Positions 9,016 to 21,573 of a DNA stretch of 64,000 nucleotides are shown in pieces. The position numbers and the translations under genes are program-made. This DNA is from Biostraticola tofi. Lineage in GTDB: Bacteria; Pseudomonadota; Gammaproteobacteria; Enterobacterales; Enterobacteriaceae. The DNA lies in assembly GCF_004343195.1 (NCBI RefSeq), contig NZ_SMCR01000009.1:1-64000 (forward strand). The letters run 5' to 3'. Under the pieces are notes generated by a model. The model was not told where the DNA came from and did not search any database. It was given only the letters and a program-made list of their open reading frames with translations. Within the stretch, counting starts at the first letter, position 1, and each line of letters starts with the position of its first letter.

Positions 9016-10389
9016 CTATGCCAGACGGGCTCGGGCATCGGCGATGGCCTGCGCCACCTGTTCAGGTGCAACGCCGCCTTTGGCCGCACGTTTCTCAAGG
9101 CAGGACGCCAGCGACAGCGCCGGATAGACATCTTCGCCGATCGCCGGGCTGAAGGCCTGCAGCGCTGTCAGCGGCATGGCTTCAAGCGCAACGCCCTGAC
9201 GGATAGCCTCTACTACCGTTTCGCCGACGATATGATGGGCTTCACGGAAGGGCACGCCCTTGGCGACCAGGTAATCGGCCAGTTCCGTCGCGTTAGCATA
9301 CCCCTGCTCCGCCGCTTCCCGGCAGCGCGGACGTTTAACCTGGATGTCGGTCAATACCAGCGCGGCCATATGCAGGCAGTCCAGCCAGGTATCCAGCGCA
9401 TCGAACAGCCCTTCCTTGTCTTCTTGCATATCCTTGTTATAGGCCAGCGGCAGGCCTTTAAGCGTCATCAGCATACCGGTCAGCGCACCCTGTACCCGGC
9501 CGCATTTGCCGCGGATAAGCTCCAGAGCGTCGGGGTTTTTTTTCTGCGGCATCAGTGATGAGCCGGAGGTAACGCGGTCGGACAACTCGACAAACGCCGC
9601 TTCCCCGGTATTAAAGAAAATCAGGTCTTCGGCAAAGCGCGATAGATGTACCATACCGATCGAGGCATCAGACAGCAGTTCCAGCACATGATCACGGTCA
9701 GACACACTGTCCAGGCTGTTACGGGTCGCACTGGCAAAGCCTAGCCAGCCGGCCAGTTGCTCGCGATCGATCGGATAAGCGGTACCCGCCAGAGCACCGG
9801 CGCCGAGCGGGCTTACATCCAGTCGTTTCAGCGTATCCTGCAGGCGACTTTCATCGCGCGCCAGCATCTCGCTGTAGGCCAGGCACCAGTGGGCAAAGGT
9901 CACCGGCTGAGCTCGTTGCAAATGAGTATAACCGGGCATCACTGCATCCTGATTAGCCTCGGCAGTCGCTACCAGGGCATGCTGAAGCTGACGTACGCCG
10001 TCAACCAACTCAGTGAGTTGCGCCTTGCACCACAATTTCAGATCGGTAGCCACCTGATCATTCCGGCTGCGGCCGGTATGAAGTTTTTTACCCAGGTTGC
10101 CGACTTTTTCAATCAACTGCTGCTCAACCCAACTGTGGATATCCTCAGCTTCGCTGGCAAGGATTGCCTCAGGATTGGCGCGGACTTCTTCGAGCAACAT
10201 ATTCAGGGCGTCTTCCAGACGGGACTGCTCGTCTTTAGTCAGCACGCCGACCGTGACCAGCGATCGGGACCAGGCAACCGAGCCGATAATATCATGCTCG
10301 GCCAGCCGGTAATCGAACCGCAGCGAATCGTTAAAAAGCTTAAACCGCTGATCCGCCGCCTGGCTGAACCGTCCGCCCCAAAGTGCCAT
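9016..10389 (-). CDS. argH: Argininosuccinate lyase ArgH
   Basis: Cleaves argininosuccinate to arginine and fumarate, the last step of arginine synthesis, as a homotetramer. The start at 10389 (MALWGGRF) sits behind AGGAGA and gives 457 residues, the E. coli length. The fumarase/aspartase-superfamily signature [12 protein letters not shown] and the substrate loops [13 protein letters not shown] and TPGYTHLQ-type ([12 protein letters not shown]) are intact. It is the third gene of argCBH, 170 bases after argB. argG is not in this operon. Confidence 0.97.
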   Translation of the reverse strand: MALWGGRFSQAADQRFKLFNDSLRFDYRLAEHDIIGSVAWSRSLVTVGVLTKDEQSRLEDALNMLLEEVRANPEAILASEAEDIHSWVEQQLIEKVGNLGKKLHTGRSRNDQVATDLKLWCKAQLTELVDGVRQLQHALVATAEANQDAVMPGYTHLQRAQPVTFAHWCLAYSEMLARDESRLQDTLKRLDVSPLGAGALAGTAYPIDREQLAGWLGFASATRNSLDSVSDRDHVLELLSDASIGMVHLSRFAEDLIFFNTGEAAFVELSDRVTSGSSLMPQKKNPDALELIRGKCGRVQGALTGMLMTLKGLPLAYNKDMQEDKEGLFDALDTWLDCLHMAALVLTDIQVKRPRCREAAEQGYANATELADYLVAKGVPFREAHHIVGETVVEAIRQGVALEAMPLTALQAFSPAIGEDVYPALSLASCLEKRAAKGGVAPEQVAQAIADARARLA

Positions 10390-10559
10390 AACTGTGTCTC
10401 CTGACTGAATGTCATACCGGGCGTGTGATGACACGCCGCAAAGATAGAATGCGGGAACCGGACTCCCGCGATGTAATAGTGAAATCAACGCGCGGCAAAC
10501 AAAATAGGCTGAACCCTCAGCGGATGCCGGCAGAGTCCTTGGTAGCCGCCACGGACTTG
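10390..10559 (-). other. argB-argH spacer with two hairpins
   Basis: A 170-base gap inside the arg operon with no frame of interest. The minus strand can fold GCGGGA..TCCCGC (10451-10470) and GGCGTGT..ACACGCC (about 10420-10437). In some related bacteria argG lies between argB and argH. I see no recognisable argG sequence here. Confidence 0.5.
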
Positions 10560-11336
10560 TCAGGATGCCAGAATACGGGTACCGATCGGTAGGCCGTTAA
10601 ATAATGCCGGCAGTTGCTCAGCATGGCGCCAGCTGGCGATATCCACCGGGCGCCCAAGGGTTCTGGCCGCATCCAGAGCCGCATTAACTTTGACTATCAT
10701 CCCGTCGGTGATGATGCCCTGGGCAATCAGCTGTTCCGCCTTTTGGGTGGTCATTTCGGCGATCCGCTGCCCTTTACCGTCCAGAATACCGCTGACGTCG
10801 GAGAGCAGAATCAAATCAGCCCCCAAGGTAGCCGCCAATGCGGTCGCCGCCTGATCGGCATTGACGTTCATCAGTTGACCCTCGGCGGTAATGCCGATGG
10901 AGCTGATAATCGGCAGGTAATTGGCCGCCAGAAGCGTTGATATAAGCAGCGGTGAACCGGGTTCGGCTTTGCCGACATGGCCTAATTCAGCCGCCAGTGG
11001 CGTCACTTTGACGCTGTCGCCATCGCCCAGACACAGACCAACCGCCTGGATGGCATGTTTCCTGGCCCAGGACAGCAGTGTTTTATTGGCGGTGCCGGCC
11101 AGGGCACCGGTGATGATATCAATCTGATCCGCTGGTGTGACCCGCAACCCGTTTTTCTTTACTACCGGCAAGGCCAGCTTTTTCATTAGCTCATCGACCA
11201 GACAACCGCCGCCATGAACGATGATTAATGGGCGCTGATGCTGTGCGCGGTAGCTGTCAAGAGCTTCAAACAGGCGCTCCAGCGCCTCTTCACTATCAAG
11301 TAACACACCACCCAATTTAATGATCAACGGATTCAT
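10560..11336 (-). CDS. argB: Acetylglutamate kinase ArgB
   Basis: Phosphorylates N-acetylglutamate with ATP, the second step of the arginine pathway. The start at 11336 ([15 protein letters not shown]) gives 258 residues, the enterobacterial size. The amino-acid-kinase glycine loops KLGG and VHGGG, and the C-terminal [14 protein letters not shown], are present. It lacks the N-terminal helix of arginine-inhibited hexameric forms, which fits control at N-acetylglutamate synthase. It starts 26 bases after argC. Confidence 0.97.
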   Translation of the reverse strand: MNPLIIKLGGVLLDSEEALERLFEALDSYRAQHQRPLIIVHGGGCLVDELMKKLALPVVKKNGLRVTPADQIDIITGALAGTANKTLLSWARKHAIQAVGLCLGDGDSVKVTPLAAELGHVGKAEPGSPLLISTLLAANYLPIISSIGITAEGQLMNVNADQAATALAATLGADLILLSDVSGILDGKGQRIAEMTTQKAEQLIAQGIITDGMIVKVNAALDAARTLGRPVDIASWRHAEQLPALFNGLPIGTRILAS

Positions 11337-11362
11337 AATGTTATTGTGCCTCATGACAGCGG

Positions 11363-12367
11363 TTAAATCAGAGCCTGCGTCGGTTCAAAACCAAAACGGA
11401 TATTTGCGCACTGCACTGCCTGTGCAGCCGCCCCTTTCAATAAGTTATCTTCTGCGGCAACCACGATCAAATGTTCATCCTGAACTGAAAAACCAATGTC
11501 GCAATAAGGAAGACCGACCACGGCTTTTAGCGCCGGTACCCCCTTATCATAAAGACGAACCAGCGGTTTATCGTGGTAGGCCTGCTGGTAAGTACTGGCA
11601 ATGTCTGCGGCGCTGACGCCTGGCTGCAGGCGGCAGGTAATCGTTTCTACGATGCCGCGGGCAAAATTCCCCAGATGCGGGGTAAATATCACCGGCACCC
11701 CCAGATGGGCGGAAATTTCCGGCTGATGGCGGTGATTGAATATGCCATAGGGCTGGAAGCTGACCTCGCAAAAACTGTTGCCGAGAGACGCTTTACGGCC
11801 CGCGCCGCTGACGCCGCTGACGGCGTTGATTACCGGCCACTGGTCCAGGTTAAGCAGTCCGCCATCGACCAGAGGCTTGAGCGCCAGCTGCGCCGCTGTC
11901 GGATAACAACCCGGCACCGCCACCAGCTGCGCCTGTTTTATCGCCTCATGCTGCCACTCGGCCAGGCCATAGACGGCACGATCCAGCCAATCCTGATGCT
12001 GATGCTCAAAGCCATAATAGCGCGTGTAAAACTCTGCCTGGTTAACCCGGAAGGCGCCGGAAAGATCACATACCACGCAGCCAGCATCGAGGAATACCGG
12101 TGCCATATCATGACTGACTTCATGTGCCGTCGCCAGGAACACCAGATCCACCGTTTTCGCCAGCTCACTGATGTCGTTCAGCGGCTGCAGCGGGATATCC
12201 AGCACCCCTTTATATTGAGGATGAAGATCGGAGAGTAATTTTCCGGCATCATTGCTCTGGGCCGAGACCCCTAAAGCGGTGAGATTCATCTGGGGGTGGC
12301 GGTTGACGTACGCCGTGAGCTCAGCTCCGGCATAGCCGCTGGCACCTACAATCAGCGTATTCAGCAT
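11363..12367 (-). CDS. argC: N-acetyl-gamma-glutamyl-phosphate reductase ArgC
   Basis: NADPH-dependent reduction of acetylglutamyl phosphate to the semialdehyde. The start at 12367 ([17 protein letters not shown]) opens on the nucleotide-binding glycine motif and gives 334 residues, the E. coli length. The catalytic Cys is in AVPGCYPTA (about residue 154). [10 protein letters not shown] and the C-terminal [13 protein letters not shown] are conserved. It is the first gene of argCBH, transcribed divergently from argE across overlapping ARG boxes. Confidence 0.97.
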   Translation of the reverse strand: MLNTLIVGASGYAGAELTAYVNRHPQMNLTALGVSAQSNDAGKLLSDLHPQYKGVLDIPLQPLNDISELAKTVDLVFLATAHEVSHDMAPVFLDAGCVVCDLSGAFRVNQAEFYTRYYGFEHQHQDWLDRAVYGLAEWQHEAIKQAQLVAVPGCYPTAAQLALKPLVDGGLLNLDQWPVINAVSGVSGAGRKASLGNSFCEVSFQPYGIFNHRHQPEISAHLGVPVIFTPHLGNFARGIVETITCRLQPGVSAADIASTYQQAYHDKPLVRLYDKGVPALKAVVGLPYCDIGFSVQDEHLIVVAAEDNLLKGAAAQAVQCANIRFGFEPTQALI

Positions 12368-12492
12368 GGAGTTTGTTCGCCTTCTGTTTTTCATCATCAT
12401 TGTGTTATGGGCATCCAGCCTTTATTCACTGTTCACCCGCGAGGCCAAGCGTAGTAGTCTGGTATTAATTCGTTTACTTAACGCCCAACGCT

Positions 12493-12531
12493 AGTGTATT
12501 TTTATTCACTATTATTGCATGAATATTGATA
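12493..12531. promoter_or_regulatory. Tandem ARG boxes (ArgR operator) argCBH/argE
   Basis: Two 18-bp ARG boxes lie 3 bp apart. Box 1 is 12493-12510 (core TGTATttttATTCA) and box 2 is 12514-12531 (core TGCATgaatATTGA). The 21-bp centre spacing is that of hexameric ArgR sites. They sit between divergent argC and argE and should repress both when arginine is high. Confidence 0.92.
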
Positions 12532-12556
12532 CTATCCAAACTTAAGGCTGTCAACA

Positions 12557-13708
12557 GTGAGAAACAATTTACCCCCGTTTATCGAAATCTATCGAGCCCT
12601 GATCGCCACACCTTCCATTAGCGCCACCGATGCCGCGCTGGATCAGAGCAACCAGGCACTGATTGCGCTACTGGCAGGCTGGTTCAGTGATATCGGCTTC
12701 GAAGTGGAAGTCCAGCCGGTACCTGGAACCCGTAATAAATTCAATATGCTGGCGCGCACCGGCAGCGGCGCCGGGGGATTATTGCTTTCGGGCCATACCG
12801 ATACCGTCCCTTTTGACGAAGGACGCTGGACCCGGGATCCGTTTACCCTGACTGAACACGACAACAAATTATATGGTCTGGGTACTGCGGACATGAAAGG
12901 TTTCTTTGCCTTTATCCTTGATTGCCTGCGGGATGTGGACGTCAGCAAACTGGCGAAGCCGCTGTATATTCTCGCCACCGCAGATGAGGAAACCACCATG
13001 GCCGGTGCCAGCTATTTCGCACAATCAAGCGAAATACGACCCGACTGCGCCATTATCGGCGAGCCAACCTCACTGCAGCCGGTACGGGCGCATAAAGGGC
13101 ATATATCCAATGCCATTCGAGTGATGGGACAGTCTGGCCACTCCAGCGATCCGGCCAGAGGGGTGAATGCCATTGAAGTCATGCATGAGGCAATTTCCCA
13201 TTTAATGGTGCTGCGCAACACGCTTTCCGAACGCTATCACCATCCGGCGTTTAATATTCCTTACCCGACGATGAATTTCGGCCATATTCACGGCGGTGAT
13301 GCGGCCAACCGCATCTGCGGCTGCTGTGATCTGCACATGGATATCCGTCCCCTGCCGGGCCTGACCCTAAGTGATCTGGACAGCCTTTTGGCCGAGGCGC
13401 TGGCACCGGTAAGCGAACGCTGGCCTGGCCGCTTGACGCTGTCGACGCTACATCCGCCGATTCCCGGCTATGAATGTCCGGCCGATCATCGGTTAGTGGA
13501 AGTCGTAGAGAAATTGCTTAAAACCCGCACCGAGGTGGTTAATTACTGCACAGAAGCGCCGTTTATCCAGCAGTTATGTCCTACATTGGTGCTCGGTCCC
13601 GGATCAATCAATCAAGCCCACCAGCCTGACGAATATATCGACACAGCATTCATCAAGCCGACCAGAGCGCTGATTTCGGAAGTGATACATCATTTCTGCC
13701 ATCATTAA
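12557..13708 (+). CDS. argE: Acetylornithine deacetylase ArgE
   Basis: Dinuclear-zinc M20-family hydrolase that frees ornithine from N-acetylornithine. 383 residues, equal to E. coli. The start is GTG at 12557, 10 bases after TTAAGG. Metal and catalytic residues are present in GHTDTVPFD (His/Asp), GTADMKG (Asp), ATADEET (Glu-Glu) and IGEPTS, with the C-terminal ligand in [13 protein letters not shown]. Its presence means a linear acetyl-ornithine pathway rather than the argJ cycle. Confidence 0.96.
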   Translation: MRNNLPPFIEIYRALIATPSISATDAALDQSNQALIALLAGWFSDIGFEVEVQPVPGTRNKFNMLARTGSGAGGLLLSGHTDTVPFDEGRWTRDPFTLTEHDNKLYGLGTADMKGFFAFILDCLRDVDVSKLAKPLYILATADEETTMAGASYFAQSSEIRPDCAIIGEPTSLQPVRAHKGHISNAIRVMGQSGHSSDPARGVNAIEVMHEAISHLMVLRNTLSERYHHPAFNIPYPTMNFGHIHGGDAANRICGCCDLHMDIRPLPGLTLSDLDSLLAEALAPVSERWPGRLTLSTLHPPIPGYECPADHRLVEVVEKLLKTRTEVVNYCTEAPFIQQLCPTLVLGPGSINQAHQPDEYIDTAFIKPTRALISEVIHHFCHH

Positions 13709-13978
13709 TGCTGTTTTCAGCCGAGCCATGCCCTCGGTAAATAACCTCGTGTCACCGGGTGCGATAGCGTGCGACAGTAATGCATGGCACGCTGTCAGTG
13801 ATAAGTAACTCTTATAATTTCTAGACGTAATAAAGTTTCGCGAATTTCCACGAAATGAAGGATTTATGCGGTGAAATGATGTTAATTGACGAATGTAAAG
13901 AACCGTGGCTAGATAATGGTAGGTGATTAAAGCCATTCGGGTGAAACACACTTTCAGGCAAGTTGGATCAGGGTCCTT

Positions 13979-16627
13979 ATGAACGAACAATATTCGGCAA
14001 TGCGAAGCAACGTTAGTATGCTCGGGAAAATTCTGGGCGATACGATCAAAGAAGCGATGGGCGAAAACATACTCGACAGAGTAGAAACCATCCGCAAGTT
14101 GTCCAAATCTTCCAGAGCGGGAAACGAGGCACATCGCCAGGAGCTCTTGTCCACATTACAGACTCTTTCCAATGATGAACTGCTGCCGGTCGCTCGGGCA
14201 TTCAGTCAATTTCTCAATCTGGCCAATACCGCAGAACAATTCCATTCCGTTTCACCCCATGGGGAAGCGGCCAATAACCCCGAAGGCATCGGGAAAGTCT
14301 TTACCCGCCTGAAAGAACACCCTGACCTGGATGAAAAAGATATCCGGGCGGCCGTTGAGTCGCTATCAATAGAGTTGGTGCTGACCGCACACCCAACCGA
14401 AATCGCCCGCCGTACGCTTATTCACAAGCTGGTTGAAGTCAATAGCTGCCTCAAGCAGCTCGATCATGGCGATCTGGCCGAATACGAACACCGTCAAATC
14501 ATGCGTCGCCTGCGCCAGCTTATTGCCCAGTACTGGCATACCGATGAAATCAGGAAAAATCGCCCTTCACCGGTGGATGAAGCCAAATGGGGCTTCGCCG
14601 TCGTTGAGAACAGCCTATGGGAAGGGGTGCCTCAGTACCTGCGCGAACTCAACGAACAGTTGGAAGACGTTTTCGGCTATAAACTGCCGGTCGAGAATGT
14701 GCCGGTCAGGTTTACCTCGTGGATGGGCGGCGATCGGGACGGTAATCCCAACGTCACGGCGGATGTCACCCGCCGGGTATTGCTGCTCAGCCGCTGGAAA
14801 GCCATTGACCTGTTTTTACGCGATATTCAAGTGCTGGTATCCGAACTGTCGATGACCGAGTGCACACCGGCGCTGCGTGAACGGGTCGGCAATGACAGCG
14901 AACAGGAGCCATACCGCTTATTGATGAAGCGCCTGCGCGTTCAGCTTATCACCACCCAGAACTGGCTGGGAGCGAAGCTGCGAGGCGAGCATCCCATGCC
15001 AACCAATGACCTTATCGACAGTAACGATCAGCTGTGGCAGCCGTTATACGCCTGTTATGAGTCGCTCAAAGCCTGCGGTATGGGCATTATCGCCAGCGGC
15101 CAGTTGCTTGATACCTTACGCCGCATCAAATGCTTCGGCATTCAGCTGGTGCGCATCGACGTCCGTCAGGAAAGCACCCGCCATACTGAAGCGTTGAGTG
15201 AAATCACCCGCTATTTGGGACTAGGCGATTATGAAAGCTGGTCAGAAGCGGATAAACAAGCCTTTCTGGTCCGGGAACTTAATTCTCGCCGGCCATTGCT
15301 GCCGCGCCTTTATGAATTGAGCGAAGAAACAAGCGAAGTGCTGGAAACCTGCCGAGTGATTGCCGACGCCCCCGCCGGTTCCATTGCGGCTTATGTCATA
15401 TCCATGGCGAAGATGCCCTCCGACGTGCTGGCGGTACACTTATTACTGAAAGAAGCAGGCTGTGGACATAACCTGCCGGTAGCACCGCTGTTTGAAACCC
15501 TGGACGATCTGAACAACGCCGATGAGGTGATGGGCCAACTGCTGAATATCGACTGGTATCGAGGAATAATCCAGGGCAAACAGATGGTGATGATCGGCTA
15601 TTCCGACTCTGCCAAAGATGCCGGCGTGATGGCCGCATCCTGGGCGCAGTATCGAGCCCAGGATGCACTGATAAAGACCTGTGAAAAAGCCGGTATCGCA
15701 CTGACCCTGTTTCATGGACGCGGCGGTTCAATCGGCCGCGGCGGCGCTCCAGCCCATGCTGCGCTGTTATCACAGCCGCCGGGAAGCCTGAAAAGCGGTT
15801 TGCGGGTCACCGAACAGGGTGAAATGATCCGGTTCAAATTTGGTCTGCCGGAAGTGGCCATCAGCAGCCTGGCGCTCTACACTGGCGCCATCCTTGAAGC
15901 AAACTTGCTGCCGCCGCCGGAGCCAAAACAGGAGTGGCGGGAACTGATGGATGATCTTTCCACCATTTCCTGTGAAATGTATCGAGGTTATGTGCGTGAA
16001 AATCCTGACTTCGTGCCTTATTTCCGTTCGGCCACCCCTGAGCAGGAACTGGGCAAGCTGCCGCTGGGATCGCGTCCGTCGAAACGCCGGCCCAGCGGCG
16101 GCGTGGAAAGCCTGCGCGCCATTCCATGGATATTTGCCTGGACCCAGAACCGGCTGATGCTGCCGGCCTGGCTGGGGGCTGGTGCAGCGCTGCAAAAAGT
16201 CATTGATGAGGGCAAGCAGGGACAACTGGAATCGATGTGCCACGACTGGCCCTTCTTTTCGACCCGGATCGGCATGCTGGAGATGGTTTTTGCCAAAGCC
16301 GACCTTTGGCTGGCGGAATACTATGACCAGCGTCTAGTGGATAAATCGCTCTGGCCGCTGGGTAACCAGTTGCGCCAGCAACTGGCCGCCGACATCAATG
16401 TGGTGCTGACTATCGCCAATGATGATCATTTAATGGCTGATTTGCCCTGGATTGCAGAGTCCATTGCATTGCGCAACGTTTATACCGACCCGTTGAACGT
16501 GTTGCAGGCTGAGCTTCTGCATCGCTCCCGCCAGCAGGAACAGGATGAAGAGCCCGATGCCCGGGTCGAGCAGGCACTGATGGTAACGATAGCCGGCGTA
16601 GCGGCAGGCATGCGCAATACGGGTTAG
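13979..16627 (+). CDS. ppc: Phosphoenolpyruvate carboxylase
   Basis: Makes oxaloacetate from PEP and bicarbonate to refill the TCA cycle. It is a homotetramer activated by acetyl-CoA and fructose bisphosphate and inhibited by aspartate. 882 residues, one fewer than E. coli. The first active-site block [13 protein letters not shown] (catalytic His about 138), the bicarbonate/PEP loop [14 protein letters not shown] and the C-terminal MRNTG are all present. The 270-bp upstream gap holds a TATAAT-like element (13815-13820) and an AGCGTGC/GCACGCT inverted repeat (13766-13793), but no assignable regulator site. Confidence 0.97.
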   Translation: MNEQYSAMRSNVSMLGKILGDTIKEAMGENILDRVETIRKLSKSSRAGNEAHRQELLSTLQTLSNDELLPVARAFSQFLNLANTAEQFHSVSPHGEAANNPEGIGKVFTRLKEHPDLDEKDIRAAVESLSIELVLTAHPTEIARRTLIHKLVEVNSCLKQLDHGDLAEYEHRQIMRRLRQLIAQYWHTDEIRKNRPSPVDEAKWGFAVVENSLWEGVPQYLRELNEQLEDVFGYKLPVENVPVRFTSWMGGDRDGNPNVTADVTRRVLLLSRWKAIDLFLRDIQVLVSELSMTECTPALRERVGNDSEQEPYRLLMKRLRVQLITTQNWLGAKLRGEHPMPTNDLIDSNDQLWQPLYACYESLKACGMGIIASGQLLDTLRRIKCFGIQLVRIDVRQESTRHTEALSEITRYLGLGDYESWSEADKQAFLVRELNSRRPLLPRLYELSEETSEVLETCRVIADAPAGSIAAYVISMAKMPSDVLAVHLLLKEAGCGHNLPVAPLFETLDDLNNADEVMGQLLNIDWYRGIIQGKQMVMIGYSDSAKDAGVMAASWAQYRAQDALIKTCEKAGIALTLFHGRGGSIGRGGAPAHAALLSQPPGSLKSGLRVTEQGEMIRFKFGLPEVAISSLALYTGAILEANLLPPPEPKQEWRELMDDLSTISCEMYRGYVRENPDFVPYFRSATPEQELGKLPLGSRPSKRRPSGGVESLRAIPWIFAWTQNRLMLPAWLGAGAALQKVIDEGKQGQLESMCHDWPFFSTRIGMLEMVFAKADLWLAEYYDQRLVDKSLWPLGNQLRQQLAADINVVLTIANDDHLMADLPWIAESIALRNVYTDPLNVLQAELLHRSRQQEQDEEPDARVEQALMVTIAGVAAGMRNTG

Positions 16628-16652
16628 TGGACACCTTATCGCCGGATAAGCG

Positions 16653-16680
16653 AAAACCGGGCCGACTGGCCCGGTTTTTT
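16653..16680 (+). terminator. ppc terminator
   Basis: AAAACCGGGCC (16653-16663), loop GACT and GGCCCGGTTTT (16668-16678) run into further T's. The A run on the left side may also let it stop minus-strand metF transcripts. Confidence 0.88.
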
Positions 16681-16702
16681 CTCACGTCATTTGGTGCGCG
16701 AT

Positions 16703-17635
<933 letters not shown>

Positions 17636-17676
17636 TTACCTCGTAACGCTAGACTGTGATCGCCATGATAAGTTTT

Positions 17677-17700
17677 ATGCGTCTATACGTTTAGACGTCT
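17677..17700. promoter_or_regulatory. MetJ boxes of metF
   Basis: Three contiguous 8-bp met boxes: ATGCGTCT (17677-17684), ATACGTTT (17685-17692) and AGACGTCT (17693-17700). The last is a perfect consensus box. MetJ with S-adenosylmethionine should repress metF here. Confidence 0.92.
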
Positions 17701-17834
17701 AAATAGAAAATGACGGAAATCTCTGTCCCCGTCAATCAAATGATGCTTAATCATGGCGACTATTATTCAAGCAACGTGAGAATGTTTCACCATCGCGTTG
17801 GAAGGACAGCAAAAGGGGGTAGCCAGATAATCAA

Positions 17835-17905
17835 CGGGCCGATATTACACCGGCCCGCAAGGGAGGAATATGGCCTGGGCACAGGGCTACTGACCGGTAG
17901 CCCTG
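17835..17905 (-). terminator. Hairpins downstream of metL
   Basis: Two strong stems follow the metL stop on the minus strand: CAGGGCTAC/GTAGCCCTG (17882-17905) and CGGGCCG/CGGCCCG (17835-17857). Neither has a long T run, so termination is plausible but not certain. Confidence 0.45.
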
Positions 17906-17915
17906 CCTGTGGGCC

Positions 17916-20351
17916 TCAGAGCAATTGTGCCAGTCGATTCAAATCGGACTGGATAGCACCGGCGGTAACATCGCGGCCCGCCCCCGGTCCGCGGATCACC
18001 AGCGGATTATCCCGATACCAGCGGCTCTCAATGGCGAATACATTGTCGCAAGGCAATAACGATGCCATCGGATGCTCCGGCCTGACGGCTTCTACACCCA
18101 CCCGAGCCTTGCCATGAGCATCGAAGCGGGCAATGTAACGCAGCACCAGCCCCATTTCACTGGCTGCTTCAAAACGCTGAACCATTTGTTCGTTGAGCGC
18201 ATCACCCTCTTCGAAAAACTGATCCACTGTTCCGCTTCCGCTGGCCGCCGATACCAGGGACTCTACCCGTACCTGGCTCGGTTCAATTTCATAACCCGCC
18301 TCTCGGGCCAGAATCACCAGCTTGCGCATGACGTCCTGTCCGGATAAATCCACCCGCGGATCAGGCTCGGTCAGTCCCTGCTGCCAGGCTTGCTCGACCA
18401 GTTCGGTAAAGGGGACGGTGCCGTCGAATTGTAAAAACAGCCAAGATAACGTGCCGGAGAAAATACCGCTGATCGACAATATGCTGTCGCCGCTGTCGCG
18501 CAGATCCCTGACGGTATGGTTCACCGGCAGGCCGGCACCGACGGTAGCGTTATAAAGCCAGTGACGGCCGGTTTTGGCGAAAGCATCGCGGATTTGTCGA
18601 TAGTTGTCGCCATTGGATGCGCCGGCCATCTTATTGGCGCTGATAACGTGAAAACCATAGCTGGCAAAGTCCAGATAGTGATCAGCCAGGGTTTCACTGG
18701 CGGTCACATCCAGCACCACCAGATCATCATAGGGGTGGGCGCGCATCCACAAGAACAAATCCTCTGCATCCTGCTGGACCGCCTCGTCGCCAAAGAACGC
18801 CAGCGCCCGACTGGCATCCAGACCTCCATATTCGAGCAGGCTGCGCTGGCTGTCCACTACCCCGCTCAGCACAAACTCGAAACCGGTTCGCGCCGATAAA
18901 GACTCCTGTTCGCGGGCAAACAATTCAAGCCAGCGTGAGCCGATATTGCCTTTGCCGAACAGCACCAGGCCGATGCGCTTCTCTGCCCGGAACAAAGAGG
19001 TGTGCAGACCCTGGACGATATTTTCGGTAGGGCCGACGCGCAGCACTGCCACCAGACTGATACCGTCATCAGCCTGCCAGAAAAATTCAATCGGCTGATA
19101 TTTGAGCTGTTGATAAAACCGATGGCAATGCAGCGGGTTTTTGGCCACCCCGGCGCCGACCAGTGCCACCAGCGCTACACCATGACGCAGCTGCAGGGAT
19201 CCCGGCAGCTCAGCCTGTGCGAGAATTTGGAAGACACTGTTAACTATTTCAGAGGTATAGCAGAGTTGCAGCAGTCGTCGATCGCGATGCACTCCGACCG
19301 CCAGCGGTTTTATCTGCGCGCGTTTGAGCACCAGATCCACTTCCTGGCGTGCCAGCGCAAAATCGTGCTTCGCCGGCACGGTAAGTTCAATAAGACAGAC
19401 ATCATCGTGACTGGTGACAATCTTGGCGCCGGTGCCCGATGCCAGCACGCGTTCGATACGGGTCGACCCCTGTTCGGGCTGATAGCTGCAACGCAGCAGT
19501 AAATCGATGTCGCTGCCCGATACCGGCTGCAAAGTCCGAGTATGCAGGACCGGAGCAGCCAGCCGAGCCAGCTCGCTGGCTTCATCCAGACGCAGCAGCG
19601 GCAGCAGGCAGGCATCCTTGACTTTTCGCGGGTCAGCGCTGTAGACGCCCGCCACGTCGCTCCAGATGGTGACACGGGACACGCCAGCCAGCGCACCGAT
19701 TTGCGTAGCAGAGTAGTCACTGCCGTTACGGCCCAGCAGTACCGTCTCGCCGGCCTGATTACGGCAGATAAAGCCGGTCACCACCAGGCGCTGGTTCGGG
19801 TATTGAGCCAGTAACTGCTGCAACAGCGGCCAGGATTTGCCTTCATCCACCTGGGGCTGGGCAGCGTATTCGGCACGCAGAAAATCACGCGCATCGAGCC
19901 ATTGAGCCTCGATTTGCTGTTTATTCAACAGGGCGGACATCAAACGGGCGGACCAGATCTCGCCGTGTCCCACCACCTCAGCATAAACGGCCTCGGTGAT
20001 GGTGCCATCGAGCAGTACCGCCAGCGACTCCAGGTCATGTATAAAGGCGGCGATCATTGCGTCTGCCGTTTCAGGCGGCAGCAGTCCACTGATAAGCTCG
20101 CACTGGTATCGCCGGAGATTCTGCTGGACCTGGTGTGCGGAAATGCGATCGCTTTGGCTCAGCCTCAACCAGCTGATGAGCTGATTGGTGGTACTGCCTG
20201 CCGCCGAAACCACCATAAGGTCGCCGGCATGGCTGTACTCAGCCATGATACCCGCCACCCGCTGATAGCACTTCACATCGGCCAGACTGCTGCCGCCAAA
20301 TTTATGCAACTGCCGGCCGGCCAGGTGCTCGGATCTCCCAACTAAACTCAT
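17916..20351 (-). CDS. metL: Bifunctional aspartokinase II-homoserine dehydrogenase II
   Basis: Fusion enzyme for the first and third steps from aspartate towards methionine. 811 residues, against 810 in E. coli. The kinase domain (about 1-250) has KFGGSSLADV and the GRNGSDYSA loop. ACT-like regulatory segments follow. The homoserine dehydrogenase (about 460-811) begins GLVLFGKGNIGSRW (NAD(P) loop) and keeps the catalytic SANKMAGAS and GPGAGRDVTAGA. It starts 2 bases after the metB stop, so metBL is one operon under MetJ. Confidence 0.97.
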   Translation of the reverse strand: MSLVGRSEHLAGRQLHKFGGSSLADVKCYQRVAGIMAEYSHAGDLMVVSAAGSTTNQLISWLRLSQSDRISAHQVQQNLRRYQCELISGLLPPETADAMIAAFIHDLESLAVLLDGTITEAVYAEVVGHGEIWSARLMSALLNKQQIEAQWLDARDFLRAEYAAQPQVDEGKSWPLLQQLLAQYPNQRLVVTGFICRNQAGETVLLGRNGSDYSATQIGALAGVSRVTIWSDVAGVYSADPRKVKDACLLPLLRLDEASELARLAAPVLHTRTLQPVSGSDIDLLLRCSYQPEQGSTRIERVLASGTGAKIVTSHDDVCLIELTVPAKHDFALARQEVDLVLKRAQIKPLAVGVHRDRRLLQLCYTSEIVNSVFQILAQAELPGSLQLRHGVALVALVGAGVAKNPLHCHRFYQQLKYQPIEFFWQADDGISLVAVLRVGPTENIVQGLHTSLFRAEKRIGLVLFGKGNIGSRWLELFAREQESLSARTGFEFVLSGVVDSQRSLLEYGGLDASRALAFFGDEAVQQDAEDLFLWMRAHPYDDLVVLDVTASETLADHYLDFASYGFHVISANKMAGASNGDNYRQIRDAFAKTGRHWLYNATVGAGLPVNHTVRDLRDSGDSILSISGIFSGTLSWLFLQFDGTVPFTELVEQAWQQGLTEPDPRVDLSGQDVMRKLVILAREAGYEIEPSQVRVESLVSAASGSGTVDQFFEEGDALNEQMVQRFEAASEMGLVLRYIARFDAHGKARVGVEAVRPEHPMASLLPCDNVFAIESRWYRDNPLVIRGPGAGRDVTAGAIQSDLNRLAQLL

Positions 20352-20353
20352 GC

Positions 20354-21514
20354 TTACCTCTTTGCCGCGGACTGGAACGCGTGTTCCAGGGATGCGATTA
20401 AATCTTCACTGTCTTCGATGCCGACCGAAATCCGTAACAAGGTTTCGGAAATACCTGCCGCCGCGCGCGCCTCAGCAGCCATACCCGCGTGGGTCATGGT
20501 GGCGGCATGGGATATCAGGCTCTCAACCCCGCCCAGGGACTCGGCCAGGGTGAAGAGGTCCAGATTGGACAGAAAACGCCGCAATGTGGCTTCGTCGCCA
20601 TCCAGTTCAAAACTCAGCATGGCGCCAAACCCTTTTTGCTGGCGACAGGCTATCTCGTGGCCCTGGTTTTCGGGTAGACCAGGATAATACAACTTTTTCA
20701 CCAGCGGTTGTTGCTGTAAATACGCCACGATGGCCTCAGCATTGCTCTGCTGCTGCCGGATACGCGGGTTGAGGGTCCTGATGCCGCGCAGCAGCAGGTA
20801 ACTGTCGAATGCCGCGCCGGTGACGCCAATATTGTTGGCCCACCATGCCAGTTCTGTCGCCGTCTCGGCGTCTTTGGAAATAACGGTACCGGCGACAACA
20901 TCTGAATGACCATTCAGGTATTTTGTACATGAATGCACCACCAGATCTGCGCCAAGCAACAGCGGCTGCTGCAGGGCCGGGCTCATAAAGGTGTTATCGA
21001 CCACGCAAAGAGCGCCGGCCTGATGCGCAGCCTGGCAGATGGCGGCGATGTCCACTACCCTGAGCAATGGATTACTCGGGGTTTCAATCAACACAAGCTT
21101 CGGTTTCTCGGCCAGCGCCGCCTGCAACGCCTGTTCATCGCCCTGATCAATGAATTTGACCCGATAAGCTCCGCGTTTGCTCAGACTGTCGAACAAGCGA
21201 TAACTGCCGCCATAACAATCATGAGGAGCCAGCAGCAGATCACCGGGCTGCAGGAATACCGTACACACCAAATGGATTGCCGACATGCCGCTACTGGTCA
21301 TCACCGCGCCCGCGCCGCCCTCAAGCTCAGCCAGCGCACGCTGCACCATATCCCGAGTCGGATTGCCGCGTCGCGAGTAGTCATGGGCGCGGGGCTGATT
21401 GAAATCGGTGAAATTATAGGTGCTCGACAGGGTGATAGGAGGAACGACGCAGCCGAATTGCTCGTCGTTATTTAATCCGCTGCGAACCGCGATGGTAGCC
21501 TGCTTGTGGGTCAT
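20354..21514 (-). CDS. metB: Cystathionine gamma-synthase MetB
   Basis: PLP enzyme that joins O-succinylhomoserine and cysteine to give cystathionine. The start at 21514 (MTHKQATIAVRSG) gives 386 residues, exactly the E. coli length; the longer open frame is not supported. The PLP lysine lies in HSCTKYLNGHSD (about Lys198). The cofactor-phosphate loops SSGMSAIH and YSRRGNPT and the C-terminal SLGGVESLISHAATMTH are conserved. First gene of metBL, divergent from metJ. Confidence 0.97.
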   Translation of the reverse strand: MTHKQATIAVRSGLNNDEQFGCVVPPITLSSTYNFTDFNQPRAHDYSRRGNPTRDMVQRALAELEGGAGAVMTSSGMSAIHLVCTVFLQPGDLLLAPHDCYGGSYRLFDSLSKRGAYRVKFIDQGDEQALQAALAEKPKLVLIETPSNPLLRVVDIAAICQAAHQAGALCVVDNTFMSPALQQPLLLGADLVVHSCTKYLNGHSDVVAGTVISKDAETATELAWWANNIGVTGAAFDSYLLLRGIRTLNPRIRQQQSNAEAIVAYLQQQPLVKKLYYPGLPENQGHEIACRQQKGFGAMLSFELDGDEATLRRFLSNLDLFTLAESLGGVESLISHAATMTHAGMAAEARAAAGISETLLRISVGIEDSEDLIASLEHAFQSAAKR

Positions 21515-21573
21515 TGGGGGCATCCTGGCAGAATAGGGGTAACTGAGGGTGAAAGAGTAAACCGCGAATGGAT

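Noticed and set aside
13604-14134. 176-residue minus-strand frame across the argE end and ppc start
   Set aside because: It lies antisense to two well-conserved genes and has no motif.
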